The notes beneath the pieces are model-generated. The model was not told the origin of the DNA, did not search any database, and was given only the letters and a program-made list of their open reading frames with translations. A stretch of DNA of 64,000 bases from Belnapia arida (GTDB taxonomy: Bacteria; Pseudomonadota; Alphaproteobacteria; Acetobacterales; Acetobacteraceae), in assembly GCF_016773205.1 (NCBI RefSeq), contig NZ_JAETWB010000001.1, positions 930,001 to 994,000 on the forward strand, given 5' to 3'. Both the position numbers and the translations under genes were made by a program. Numbering within the stretch: position 1 is the first letter of the stretch; the number at the start of each line of letters is the position of its first letter. This document shows, in pieces, positions 17,476 through 26,749 of the stretch.

Positions 17476-17555
17476 GATTGCGAACCACCGCGCCGCACGG
17501 CTTTGCATTCGCCAAAAGCACCGAGGAGGCCGCTGTCCTCTCCGGGATTCCTGGG

Positions 17556-20135
17556 TCAGACGCCAGCGGGCGCCTGCTTTGGCGCCACCGCGGGCGCTTC
17601 CACGCCGCGGCGCAGCCGATCCTTCCCCGTGTAGAGCACGATCGGCGCGGCGATGAAGACCGAGGACGACGCGCTCACCACGATGCCGAACAGCATCACC
17701 CAGGCGAAGCCCGCCAGCGTGTCGCCGCCGAAGAAGGCGAGCGGCACCGCCGAAAGCAGCAGCGTCATCGAGGTGCCGAGCGAACGGTTCAGCGTCTCGT
17801 TGATCGACTGGTCGACCAGTTGCCGCAGCGGCATCGTCTTGTACTTGCGCAGGTTCTCCCGCATCCGGTCGAACACCACCACCTTGTCGTTCGCCGAGAA
17901 GCCGATGACGGTGAGGATCGCCGCCACCGTCGTGAGATTGAACTCGATCCCGAACAGCACCATGAAGCCGACGGTCTTGGTCGTGTCGAGCACCAGCGTG
18001 ACGATAGCAGCGATGGCGAACTGCCATTCGAAGCGGAACCAGATGTAGATCAGCATCGCCAGCAGGCTGATGCCGAGCGCAATCATCCCGCCGAGGAAGA
18101 GCTCGTCCGAGACGCGGTTGCCCACCGCTTCCACGCGGAGGATGCGCGCCCCCGGCGCCACCTGCTCCACGCCCTCGCGCACCTTGTTGACCGCCGCTTG
18201 GGTACCGCCCTCATCCGCCTGTACGGGCAGCCGCAACAGTACCGTCTCGGCATCGCCGAATTGCTGCAGCCCAACATCGCCGAGATCGAGGCCGGACACC
18301 TTCGTCCGCAGCGCCGCGAGGTCGGCAGGTCCCTGCGTCCGCACCTCCATGACGATGCCGCCCTTGAAGTCGATGCCCTTCTCCAACCCTGGATAAAAGG
18401 CCCCCACCAGCGAAGCGGTGGAGAGGATGGCCGAGACCATCAGCCCCACCCGCGCCCCCTTCATGAAGGGGATATGCGTCACGTCGGGGATGATGCGGAA
18501 CAGCGGTCGCGCCAAGCGCTCCCGCAAGCCGCGCCCATCCTCCAGCACCGGCAGGGTCTTCGGCCGCGTCCAGCGGTACCAGGTGGAGACCATCAGCCGC
18601 ACCAGCGTCGTCGCCGTCCACATCTGCACGATGGTGCCGATGGCGACCGTCACCGCGAAGCCCTTCACCGGCCCGCTGCCGAAGCCGTAGAGGCAGGCCA
18701 TAGCGATGAGGTTCGTCAGGTTGCTGTCCATAATGGTGCCGGAGGCCTTGGTGAAGCCCGCCTCCAGCGCGCTGAGCGGCGGCCGTCCGTTCTTCACCTC
18801 CTCGCGGATGCGCTCGTTGATGAGGATATTGGCATCGAGCGCCGTCCCCAGCGTCAGCACGATGCCCGCGATGCCCGGCAGCGTCAGCGTCGCCTCCAGC
18901 ACCGAGAGCGCCGCGAGCAGGAAGACGATATTCACCAGCAGCGCCAGGTTGGCGAACCAGCCGAACAGACCGTAGGCGAAGCCCATATAGAGGAAGACGA
19001 AGACCGCCCCTGCCGCCAGCGCGAGGATGCCGGCGCGGATCGCATCCGCCCCGAGCTCCGGCCCGACCGTCCGCTCCTCCACCACCGTCAGCGGCGCCGG
19101 GAGCGCGCCCGCCCGCAGCAGCACGGCGAGGTCGTTCGCCCCGCGCGCGTCGAAACTGCCGCTGATCTGGCCCCGTCCGCCGGTGATCGGCTCGCGGATG
19201 ACCGGCGCCGTGATAACCTTGTTGTCGAGCACGATGGCGAAGGGCCGCCCCACATTCGTCCGCGTCACATCGGCGAAGCGCCGCGTCCCCGTCGAGTCGA
19301 AGGCGAAGTTGACCACCCACTCGCCCGTCCGGTTGTCCTGCCCGGCCCGCGCATCGGTGAGGTTGGCACCATCCACCTCGACCCTCCGACGTACCGCGTA
19401 GCGTGGCGCCGGCTGCCCGCCGCGCGCCTCGCCGTCGAGGAACTGCACCCCCGGCGGCGGCGTCGGCGAGGCTGGATTGGCCGTCTCATCAAGCAGGTGG
19501 AAGGTCATCCGCGCCGTCTGCCCGAGCAGCTGCTTGATCCGGTTCGGGTCCTCGACGCCAGGCAGCTGCACCAGGATGCGCGCCTGCCCCTGCCGTGCGA
19601 TCAGCGCCTCGGAGACACCCGTCTCGTCGATTCGTCGCCTGACGATTTCGATCGACTGCTCGACCGCCCCCGTCGCCTTGGCCCTAAGCCCCGCCTCGCT
19701 CAACGTCGCGGTGACCAGTCCGTCCGGCGTCGCGGCCACGTCGATATCCGGCACCGTGTTGCCGAGGCTGGTCGGGATCTGGTTCGCCTGCTCCCGCAGC
19801 ACGGCCATCGCCGCCTGCGCCTGGCCCGGGTCGCGCACGCGCATCGAAACCCGCCGCTGTCCCGGCTCCGCCGCCAGGTTGACATACCCGATATTGGCCG
19901 CCCGCAGCCTGCCCCGCGCCGCATCGGCCAGGCTCTCCAGCCGCTCCTTCACCACCGCGTCCATGTCGACCTCAAGCAGCAGGTAGGAGCCGCCGCGCAG
20001 GTCAAGGCCGAGCGAGAACTGCCGCGCCCAGGACGGCAGCGAGGATTTGGGAAAGAGATTCGGAGCGCAAAGCAGCACCCCGAGCAGGCAGACCGCCAGG
20101 ATGGACAGGGTCTTCCAGCGGGCGAAGAACATCAT
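17556..20135 (-). CDS. secDF: Fused protein-export membrane protein SecD-SecF
   Basis: An 859-residue fusion of the two RND-type subunits that use the proton gradient to finish Sec-dependent export. The SecD half (about 1-530) has an N-terminal anchor, SLGLDLRGGSYLLLEVD, a large periplasmic domain with ISGSFDARGANDLAVLLRAG, and a membrane block with GTALDANILINERIREE. The SecF half (about 545-835) has GIDFKGGIVMEVR, the TVIGFSANDKVVVFDRMREN motif and SINETLNRSLGTSMT. Fused forms are known in Rhizobiales and other bacteria. A YajC gene, often a neighbour, is absent from the window. The start at 20135 gives a normal N-terminus. Confidence 0.95.
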   Translation of the reverse strand: MMFFARWKTLSILAVCLLGVLLCAPNLFPKSSLPSWARQFSLGLDLRGGSYLLLEVDMDAVVKERLESLADAARGRLRAANIGYVNLAAEPGQRRVSMRVRDPGQAQAAMAVLREQANQIPTSLGNTVPDIDVAATPDGLVTATLSEAGLRAKATGAVEQSIEIVRRRIDETGVSEALIARQGQARILVQLPGVEDPNRIKQLLGQTARMTFHLLDETANPASPTPPPGVQFLDGEARGGQPAPRYAVRRRVEVDGANLTDARAGQDNRTGEWVVNFAFDSTGTRRFADVTRTNVGRPFAIVLDNKVITAPVIREPITGGRGQISGSFDARGANDLAVLLRAGALPAPLTVVEERTVGPELGADAIRAGILALAAGAVFVFLYMGFAYGLFGWFANLALLVNIVFLLAALSVLEATLTLPGIAGIVLTLGTALDANILINERIREEVKNGRPPLSALEAGFTKASGTIMDSNLTNLIAMACLYGFGSGPVKGFAVTVAIGTIVQMWTATTLVRLMVSTWYRWTRPKTLPVLEDGRGLRERLARPLFRIIPDVTHIPFMKGARVGLMVSAILSTASLVGAFYPGLEKGIDFKGGIVMEVRTQGPADLAALRTKVSGLDLGDVGLQQFGDAETVLLRLPVQADEGGTQAAVNKVREGVEQVAPGARILRVEAVGNRVSDELFLGGMIALGISLLAMLIYIWFRFEWQFAIAAIVTLVLDTTKTVGFMVLFGIEFNLTTVAAILTVIGFSANDKVVVFDRMRENLRKYKTMPLRQLVDQSINETLNRSLGTSMTLLLSAVPLAFFGGDTLAGFAWVMLFGIVVSASSSVFIAAPIVLYTGKDRLRRGVEAPAVAPKQAPAGV

Positions 20136-20423
20136 GATCGGGTGCTACTCATCGGAATTACGGGAACTTTCGGCGCCGGGTGCCATCCCGGCCAAGCCTT
20201 CGCGCCGGAATGTGACGATGCCCGGGCACCGATGCAACCCTGACCTTCCAAGGGTGTTCACCGCCGGAACATATGCCCCCCGGTCCGAGTGGAAAGCGCC
20301 ATGACCAGACCCTTCTCCAGCCGATCTCTCTCTCCCTTGGGTTGCGCCTGGTCCCTGCGGCGCCAACTGCCACTATAGTTCCCCACCTTCCTTGCAACCG
20401 GATGAGAGGCCAACGCCCGAGCC
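20136..20423. other. Divergent intergenic region, secDF / LOV kinase
   Basis: 288 bases without a convincing gene. It must hold promoters for both flanking genes. The only promoter-like element noticed is TATAGT at 20374-20379 inside the palindrome ACTATAGT, facing the LOV kinase, without a good -35 partner. No RNA fold was recognised. Confidence 0.4.
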
Positions 20424-23033
20424 ATGCCCGACACCCCAGGCAGCACCCCGAGCGAGCTGGCCGCCGAAGAGGCGCGCATCGGCGCGGAGCTGCTCGGGCT
20501 CGACAAAAGCACGGACCCCTTCGTTTCAGCCGTGCGTGCCACGCGCATGCCGATGATCATCACCAACCCGCGCCTGCCGGACAATCCGGTCGTCTTCGCC
20601 AACGATGCCTTCATCCGTCTCTCCGGCTACCGGCGCGACGAGATCCTCGGCCGCAACTGCCGTTTCCTGCAGGGCCCGGAGAGCGACCCGGGCACCGTCC
20701 GTCGCATCCATGACGCGATCGCGGCCCGCGAGCCGATCGAGATCGATATCCGCAACCACCGCAAGGACGGTTCCGCCTTCTGGAACCGCCTGCTGATCGC
20801 CCCGGTTCGCGACGCCGCCGGCGCGCTGGCGTATTTCTTCGCCAGTCAGCTCGACGTCACCCCCGAACGCGAGCGCATGGCCGGCCTCGAGAGCCACAAC
20901 GCCGCGCTGCTGGCCGAGCTCAACGAGCGTCTCCGCTCGCTGGAAGAGGGCGAGGCCCGCCTCCGCTTCGCCACGGAGGCCGGCCGCCTCGGCGTCTGGG
21001 AACTCGATTTCCGCAGCGGCGCCTTCACCGCCTCGCCGATCTGCCGGGCCGACTTCGGCCTTGGCCCCAGGGCCCCCTTCACCTATGAGATCCTGCGCGC
21101 CGCCATCCACGCCGCCGACCGCCCGCGGCTCGAGACCGCCATCGCGGAAGGCCTCGGCACCGGCCGCGAATTCGGCCTCGAATGCCGCGTCCGCCGCCCA
21201 GACGGACGCCCCGGCTGGATCGAGCTGCGTGCCCGCTTCCTCCGCGATGAGGAGGGCCGCCCGCTACGCATGGCCGGTACCTCCCGCGACATCACTGCCC
21301 GCAAGCAGCAGCAGGCGCAGGACCGTGCCCTGCTCGAACTCGACGACCGCTTCCGCAGCCTCGACGACCCGGCCGCGCTCGCCTATGCCGCGGCCGAGAT
21401 CCTCGGCCGTACCCTCGACGTCAGCCGCGCCGGCTACGGGCTGATCGACCTCGATTCGGAAACCATCTCCATCGACCGCGACTGGACCGCGCCCGGTATC
21501 GGCAGCTTCGCCGGCGTGCTGCGGTTCCGCGACTACGGCACCTATATCGAGGACCTCAAACGCGGCGAGACGGTGGTCCTCGCCGATGCCGCCGAGGACG
21601 CGCGCACCGCAGACCATACCGAGGCGCTGCGGGCAATGCAGGCCACCGCCCTCATCAACATTCCGCTCACCGAGCGCGACGGGCTTGTCGCGCTGCTCTA
21701 CCTCACCAGTGCGACGCCGCGGCGGTGGCAGCCGGAGGAACTCGCCTTCGTCCGCGAGGTGGCACAACGCACGCGCCTCGCCGTCGCCCGCCGCCAAGCC
21801 GAGCAGGACCTGAAGGCGCTCGCCGAATCCCTCGAATCCCAGGTGAATGCCCGCACTGCGGCGCTGATGGAGGCCGAGGCGGCGCTGCGCCAGTCGCAGA
21901 AGATGGAGGCGGTCGGCCAGCTCACCGGCGGCCTCGCGCACGACTTCAACAACCTGCTCGCCGGCATCGCCGGAAGCCTGGAATTGATGAAGACCCGCAT
22001 CGCCCAGGGAAGGTTGCAGGATGTCCCGCGCTACCTCACCGCCGCGCGCGGGGCCACCGACCGCGCCGCCTCGCTGACCCACCGCCTGCTCGCCTTCTCA
22101 CGCCGCCAGACGCTGGAGCCGAAGCCGACCGACGCCAACCGCCTGGTCGCCGGGCTGGAGGAGCTCGTCCGCCGCACCGTTGGCCCGGCCATTGCCGTCG
22201 AGGTGGTGGGCGCCGCCGGGCTCTGGACCATCATGGTCGACCAGAGCCAGCTGGAGAACGCCGTCCTCAACCTCTGCATCAATGCCCGCGACGCAATGCC
22301 CGATGGCGGCCGCATCACCATCGAGACCGCCAACCGCTGGCTCGACGAGCGCGCGGCGGCCAGCCGCGACTTGCAGCCCGGCCAGTATGTGGCGATCAGC
22401 GTCAGCGACACCGGTACCGGCATGGCGCCCGACGTCATCGCCAAGGCCTTCGACCCCTTCTTCACCACCAAGCCGCTGGGCCAGGGCACCGGCCTCGGCC
22501 TTTCCATGATCTACGGCTTCGCCCGGCAATCCGGCGGCCAGGTCCGCATCTATTCGGAGGTGGGGCAGGGCACCCTCGTCGCGCTCTACCTGCCGCGCCA
22601 CATCGGCGCCGCGGAGGAGGCGGAGCCGCCCTCCTTCGCCGGCACCCCGCCGCGCGCGGAACGCGGCGAGACGGTGCTGATCGTCGATGACGAGCCGACC
22701 GTGCGCATGCTGGTCGCCGATGTGCTGGGCGAGCTCGGCTACACCGCGATCGAGGCCGAGGACGGCGCCGCCGGCCTCCGCGTCCTGCGCTCGGACGCGC
22801 GGATCGACCTGCTCGTCACCGATGTCGGCCTGCCGGGCGGCATGAACGGCCGCCAGCTCGCCGATGCCGGCCGGGCACTGCGGCGCGGCCTCAAGGTGCT
22901 CTTCATCACCGGCTATGCCGAGAATGCCGCAATCGGCCATGGCCACCTGGAGCCGGGGATGCATGTCCTCACGAAGCCCTTCGCCATGGAGACGCTCGCC
23001 AGCCGCATTCGCGAGATGATCGCCTCGCGCTGA
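20424..23033 (+). CDS. LOV-PAS-GAF hybrid sensor histidine kinase (blue-light receptor)
   Basis: An 869-residue cytoplasmic hybrid kinase. Residues ~30-150 are a LOV domain with the full photoactive motif GRNCRFLQG; Cys79 should form the flavin adduct under blue light. Then come a PAS/PAC domain (~175-290), a GAF domain (~305-460), a coiled linker, a HisKA dimerisation domain with [11 protein letters not shown] (His506), an ATPase domain ([36 protein letters not shown]) and a C-terminal receiver with [11 protein letters not shown] (Asp800). No response regulator or HPt gene is adjacent, so the output is unknown. Two other kinases in the window share the same kinase core. Light sensing is inferred from the motif. 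Confidence 0.93.
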   Translation: MPDTPGSTPSELAAEEARIGAELLGLDKSTDPFVSAVRATRMPMIITNPRLPDNPVVFANDAFIRLSGYRRDEILGRNCRFLQGPESDPGTVRRIHDAIAAREPIEIDIRNHRKDGSAFWNRLLIAPVRDAAGALAYFFASQLDVTPERERMAGLESHNAALLAELNERLRSLEEGEARLRFATEAGRLGVWELDFRSGAFTASPICRADFGLGPRAPFTYEILRAAIHAADRPRLETAIAEGLGTGREFGLECRVRRPDGRPGWIELRARFLRDEEGRPLRMAGTSRDITARKQQQAQDRALLELDDRFRSLDDPAALAYAAAEILGRTLDVSRAGYGLIDLDSETISIDRDWTAPGIGSFAGVLRFRDYGTYIEDLKRGETVVLADAAEDARTADHTEALRAMQATALINIPLTERDGLVALLYLTSATPRRWQPEELAFVREVAQRTRLAVARRQAEQDLKALAESLESQVNARTAALMEAEAALRQSQKMEAVGQLTGGLAHDFNNLLAGIAGSLELMKTRIAQGRLQDVPRYLTAARGATDRAASLTHRLLAFSRRQTLEPKPTDANRLVAGLEELVRRTVGPAIAVEVVGAAGLWTIMVDQSQLENAVLNLCINARDAMPDGGRITIETANRWLDERAAASRDLQPGQYVAISVSDTGTGMAPDVIAKAFDPFFTTKPLGQGTGLGLSMIYGFARQSGGQVRIYSEVGQGTLVALYLPRHIGAAEEAEPPSFAGTPPRAERGETVLIVDDEPTVRMLVADVLGELGYTAIEAEDGAAGLRVLRSDARIDLLVTDVGLPGGMNGRQLADAGRALRRGLKVLFITGYAENAAIGHGHLEPGMHVLTKPFAMETLASRIREMIASR

Positions 23034-23104
23034 CCCGCAAGCCCTGACTGGCGCGGCGCAGGCTGGTAGAACCGCGCCTCGACTCCCCAAGGGTGAAGCA
23101 AACC

Positions 23105-24082
23105 ATGCCCCTTCGCATCGGCGTCCTCGGCACCGGCCATTTCGGCCGCTTCCACGCGCTGAAGCTCGCCGCGCGCGGGCTGCTCGCCGGGCTCTACGAC
23201 GCCGACCCGGCCCGCGCCGCGCAGATCGCGGCCGAAACCGGCGCTCCTGCCCTCACCTCCGAAGCGCTGCTCGCGGCCTGCGACGCCGTCGTCATCGCCG
23301 TTCCCACCGCGCACCACCATGCGCTGGCGATGCAGGCCATCGCCGCCGGCCGCCATCTCTTCGTCGAGAAGCCGCTTGCCGCCACGCTGGAGCAGGGCAG
23401 GGAACTGGTCGCCGCCGCCCGCGCCGCCGGCCGCGTCCTCCAGGTCGGCCATATCGAGCGCTACTCGGCCGCCATCCGGACGCTGCGCGCCAGCGGCGCC
23501 GGGGCCGGCGGGATGAGCTTCGAGGCGACGCGGGTCGCTCCCTTCCGCCCTCGCAGCCTCGATGTCTCGGTGGTGCTGGACCTGATGATTCACGACCTCG
23601 ACCTGGTCCTCAGCCTTGCCGCCTCGCCCCTTGCCGAGGTACAGGCGACCGGCGCCCGCATCATGTCCGGCCACCCGGATTTCGCCGTCGCTCACCTCCG
23701 CTTCGAGAGCGGGGCGCAGGCCACCATTACGGCGAGCCGGGTCAGCGTCGGCATGGAACGGCGCCTCCGCATCCTCGGCGGGCAGGGCGAGACTCGCATC
23801 GACTTCCTTGCCCGCAGCTTGGAGCGTCTTCACCCCGGCGGCGCCGAGGCGGTCGCCACCATGCCCGGCTGGGGCATCACCCGCGCCACCTGGACCGAGC
23901 ACGACAGCCTTGAGGCCGAGCAGGCTGCCTTCCTCGCCAGCATCGAATCCGGCACCCCGGTCGAGGCAGGCGGCGAGGCAGGGCTGGCGGCGCTGGATGC
24001 TGCCTTGCGCGTGGAGGCCGCGATCGACTGCCGGGCCGCAGAGCCGGCCCGCATCGGCGCCTCAGGTCTTGACGGGAGCTGA
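23105..24082 (+). CDS. Gfo/Idh/MocA family oxidoreductase
   Basis: A 325-residue NAD(P)-dependent dehydrogenase. RIGVLGTGHFGRFHALKL is the Rossmann motif at the N-terminus; the catalytic-site EKPLAATLEQG and the substrate-domain segments VLDLMIHDLDLVLSL and AEVQATGARIMSG follow. The family oxidises sugars and sugar nucleotides. Its 3' end overlaps the convergent lpxB by 21 bases. Gfo/Idh genes next to lpxB or lpxI are usual in this lineage, and one family member, GnnA, oxidises UDP-GlcNAc at C3 for diamino-sugar lipid A, so a lipid A role is possible. I preferred the ATG at 23105; a GTG at 23093 is an alternative. Confidence 0.87.
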   Translation: MPLRIGVLGTGHFGRFHALKLAARGLLAGLYDADPARAAQIAAETGAPALTSEALLAACDAVVIAVPTAHHHALAMQAIAAGRHLFVEKPLAATLEQGRELVAAARAAGRVLQVGHIERYSAAIRTLRASGAGAGGMSFEATRVAPFRPRSLDVSVVLDLMIHDLDLVLSLAASPLAEVQATGARIMSGHPDFAVAHLRFESGAQATITASRVSVGMERRLRILGGQGETRIDFLARSLERLHPGGAEAVATMPGWGITRATWTEHDSLEAEQAAFLASIESGTPVEAGGEAGLAALDAALRVEAAIDCRAAEPARIGASGLDGS

Positions 24083-25249
24083 AGCGGCTTGAGTCGCTTC
24101 CGCCGAATCTTCTCCGATCATCTCCAGCACCGCCGTCGCCGCCGCCTCGCTCGGCACGCCTTCCGGTGGCCGCAACCGCCCGAGCGCCTCGGCGAATCCC
24201 GCGCGCTGCGCCGCCGTCGTCCCGGGCTCGCGCAGCAGCCTCACCAGCCCCTCGGCCAGCAGCGCCGGGGCACAGCGTTCCTGGATGTATTCCGGCACCA
24301 CCTCCCGCTCCGCCAGCAGGTTGACCAGCGAGGCATGCGGCACCTGGATCAGCCGCCGCACGATCGCGGCAGTGATCGGGTTGACCCGGTAGGCCACCAC
24401 ATGCGGCACGCCGCCCACCGCCGCTTCAAGGCTGGAGGTGCCCGATTTGATGAGCCCCGCCTCCGTCGCGGCGAAGGCATCGAATTTGTCCGAAGCCTCG
24501 CGGATCAGCACCGGCTGCGCCGGCCAACCCGCGCAACCCTCGCGCACCGCCCCTTCGACCCCGCCAGCCAGCGCCACCACCGGCCGCAGCCCTGGCACGG
24601 CCCCACCCGCCAGCCGCAGCGCCTCGCCGAAGATGCCGAGCAGCCGCCGCACCTCGGAGCGCCGGCTGCCCGGCATCACGACGACCACGCGCTCGCCTTC
24701 CGCGATGCCATGCGCCGCCCGGAAGCGCGCCGCATTCCCGCGATCGGCACCGCTCTCCAGCACCGGGTGCCCGACGAAGCGGACCGGGATGCCCGCCGCC
24801 TCGAAGAAGGGCGGCTCGAAGGGAAGGAGGGCGAGAATGCGGTCCACCTCCTCGGCGACCCGCCGCACCCGCCCCGGTCGCCAGGCCCAGACCTGCGGCG
24901 CCACGTAATGCAGCACCGGCACACCGCGCGCCTTGACCCGCCCGGCGAGCCGGAGGGTGAAGCTCGGTGCGTCGATGGTGACGAGCAGCGCCGGGCGCCG
25001 CGCCAGGACATCCGCCTCCGCCTCGGACATCCGCCGGGCGAGGCGGCGGAGGTTGGGGAGCACCTCCAACAGTCCCATCAATGAGAGCTCACGCATGGGA
25101 AAGAGACTTCGCACCCCCAGCTCCGCCATCCGCTCGCCGCCGATTCCGGCGAAGTCGAGGTCGGGCCGCCTCCGCCTGAGGGCGGCGATCAGCCGCGCGC
25201 CGAGGATGTCGCCCGAGGCCTCGCCGGCCGCCATGTAGATCAGTGTCAT
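24062..25249 (-). CDS. lpxB: Lipid-A-disaccharide synthase
   Basis: A 395-residue LpxB, the GT19 glycosyltransferase that joins UDP-2,3-diacylglucosamine and lipid X at the inner membrane. Signatures: YMAAGEASGDILGARLI at the N-terminus, FAGIGGERMAELGVRSLFPM, HYVAPQVWAWRPGR, PFEPPFFEAAGIPVRFVGHP, VVMPGSRRSEVRRL and KSGTSSLEAAVGGVPHVVAYR. The start at 25249 is where similarity begins. It lies about 27 kb from the other lpx genes and is convergent with the Gfo/Idh gene, with a 21-base tail-to-tail overlap. The nitrilase-family gene is 52 bases upstream on the same strand. Confidence 0.96.
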   Translation of the reverse strand: MTLIYMAAGEASGDILGARLIAALRRRRPDLDFAGIGGERMAELGVRSLFPMRELSLMGLLEVLPNLRRLARRMSEAEADVLARRPALLVTIDAPSFTLRLAGRVKARGVPVLHYVAPQVWAWRPGRVRRVAEEVDRILALLPFEPPFFEAAGIPVRFVGHPVLESGADRGNAARFRAAHGIAEGERVVVVMPGSRRSEVRRLLGIFGEALRLAGGAVPGLRPVVALAGGVEGAVREGCAGWPAQPVLIREASDKFDAFAATEAGLIKSGTSSLEAAVGGVPHVVAYRVNPITAAIVRRLIQVPHASLVNLLAEREVVPEYIQERCAPALLAEGLVRLLREPGTTAAQRAGFAEALGRLRPPEGVPSEAAATAVLEMIGEDSAEATQAASAPVKT

Positions 25250-25301
25250 GCCTGCATCCGTTTGCCGGAGGACCTGCCCGGAGGCGTGAAGCGGCCGCGC
25301 C

Positions 25302-26168
25302 TCATGCCAGCACCGCGAGCGCAGGGGGCTCGACCGGCCCCTTCGGCCAGTCCCGGTGATTGAGCACCGCACCATCCCGCCGCACCCGCTCGATCGCGCC
25401 GGGGTCGAGCGTGCAGAAGACCCAGCCCGGCGCGTCCATCGCCCCGGCGGTCAGAACTCCGTCCACGGGGAAGCCCCGGTCCACTGGCCCATGCACGGAG
25501 GCCGCCCCGTGGTTCTCATCGAGCGCCGCCGACCAGGGCGCCAGCCCCACGGTTGGCGCCACGGCGACGATGCACTGGTTCTCCAACGCCCGCGCCTGGG
25601 CGGAGAAGCGAACGCGGTTGTAGCCATGCAGGCTGTCGGTGCAGGCGGGCACCAGCACCAGCCAGGCCCCGGCCTCCACCTGGGCCCGCACATGCTTCGG
25701 AAATTCGGCATCGTAGCAGATGGAAACCCCGATGGTGCCCCAGGGCGTGCCGAAGACCACCGGCCCCGCGCCGGCCGAGACGCCCCAGCTCTCCGCCTCG
25801 AAGCGCGTCATCATCCGCTTGTCCTGGAAAGCGAGCCGCCCGTCCGGCGCGATCAGCGGCGCCCGGTTCACCACCCGCCCGCCTGATTCCATCGGCAGGC
25901 TGCCCGGCACCAGCCAAACGCCGTGCCGCCGCGCGACGCCGCGCATCGCCTCCACCACCGCCGGCGCGATCCCGACCATGGCGCGCAGCTCCGCGGCGGC
26001 ACCCGCCTCGCCGCCGACGATCTCCATCGGCGCGTATTCCGGCATCAGCAGCAGGTCCGCCCGCCCCTTGGCCTCGGCGACGAAGCCGTCGAGCCGGGCC
26101 GCATACCCGTCAATCCCCGCAGGGCGCCCCACGGGCCAGGCGAGGGTGCCGAGGCGGAGCGGCGTCAC
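25302..26168 (-). CDS. Carbon-nitrogen hydrolase (nitrilase superfamily)
   Basis: A 288-residue protein with the Glu-Lys-Cys triad of the superfamily: Glu in LLMPEYAPME, Lys in FQDKRMMTRFE and Cys in VSICYDAEFP. The pattern suits an amidase or omega-amidase-like branch rather than a true nitrilase; the substrate is unknown. It starts with GTG at 26168, which overlaps the stop of the GNAT gene as GTGA. Fourth and last gene of the minus-strand run hisI-cobW-GNAT-nitrilase, all joined by 4-base overlaps. Confidence 0.85.
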   Translation of the reverse strand: MTPLRLGTLAWPVGRPAGIDGYAARLDGFVAEAKGRADLLLMPEYAPMEIVGGEAGAAAELRAMVGIAPAVVEAMRGVARRHGVWLVPGSLPMESGGRVVNRAPLIAPDGRLAFQDKRMMTRFEAESWGVSAGAGPVVFGTPWGTIGVSICYDAEFPKHVRAQVEAGAWLVLVPACTDSLHGYNRVRFSAQARALENQCIVAVAPTVGLAPWSAALDENHGAASVHGPVDRGFPVDGVLTAGAMDAPGWVFCTLDPGAIERVRRDGAVLNHRDWPKGPVEPPALAVLA

Positions 26169-26749
26169 AGAGGGTCCTTCACCCAGAAGCCGAGGGCATG
26201 CGGCGTCTCCGCCGTGTCGCCATGCTCGCGCCAGTGGAAGACGCAGGAGAGGTCGGGCCGCGGCGCATAGCCGCGCCGCCGCCAGAACCCGTCGAGCGGC
26301 ACATGGTCGCGCGGCCGCCGCGGGTCGTTGGCATTGCGCACCACGGCGCAAAAGGCCGTGGCCGTGAGGCCGACCCGTCGCGCATGCGCCTCCCGCGCTT
26401 CGAAGAAGCCGACGCCGATGCCCTGTCCACGGAAAGCCGGCAGCAACACGCTCTCGCCGAAATAGCAGAAGCGCGCGGAATCCAGCCCGCGTCGGCGGAA
26501 GGCCGCCTGCACGGTCGCATAGGACTCGCGCATGGGCTGGCAGGTCGCCATGCCGACCGGCTCCGCGCCATCCCAGGCGACGACGACCGCCGCGTCCCGG
26601 CCGGCGACGAGCGTTGCCAGATAACCTTCCTCCTGCGCGGCATCGCCATCGTAGAGGTAGGGCCATTCTGCGAAGACCGCGATGCGCAGCCGCGTCAGCG
26701 CCGGCAGCGCCGCCCGCGCGGCGGCGCCCTCCAGGGTCTCGAGCCTCAT
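26165..26749 (-). CDS. GNAT family N-acetyltransferase
   Basis: A 194-residue protein with the acetyl-CoA phosphate loop in [20 protein letters not shown]. The N-terminal [15 protein letters not shown] and the late [14 protein letters not shown] segment mark a subgroup that often lies next to carbon-nitrogen hydrolases, as here. The substrate is unknown. It overlaps cobW at its start (ATGA) and the nitrilase-family gene at its end (GTGA), so the three are translated as a coupled unit. Confidence 0.85.
   Translation of the reverse strand: MRLETLEGAAARAALPALTRLRIAVFAEWPYLYDGDAAQEEGYLATLVAGRDAAVVVAWDGAEPVGMATCQPMRESYATVQAAFRRRGLDSARFCYFGESVLLPAFRGQGIGVGFFEAREAHARRVGLTATAFCAVVRNANDPRRPRDHVPLDGFWRRRGYAPRPDLSCVFHWREHGDTAETPHALGFWVKDPL

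Noticed and set aside
17326-17555. Gap after secDF checked for a tRNA or small RNA
   Set aside because: No cloverleaf or T-loop signature; only AT-rich promoter-like DNA and one 7-bp hairpin.
17478-20243. A 921-residue plus-strand frame opposite secDF
   Set aside because: Low-complexity Arg/His/Gln/Asp composition; secDF on the other strand has complete family motifs.
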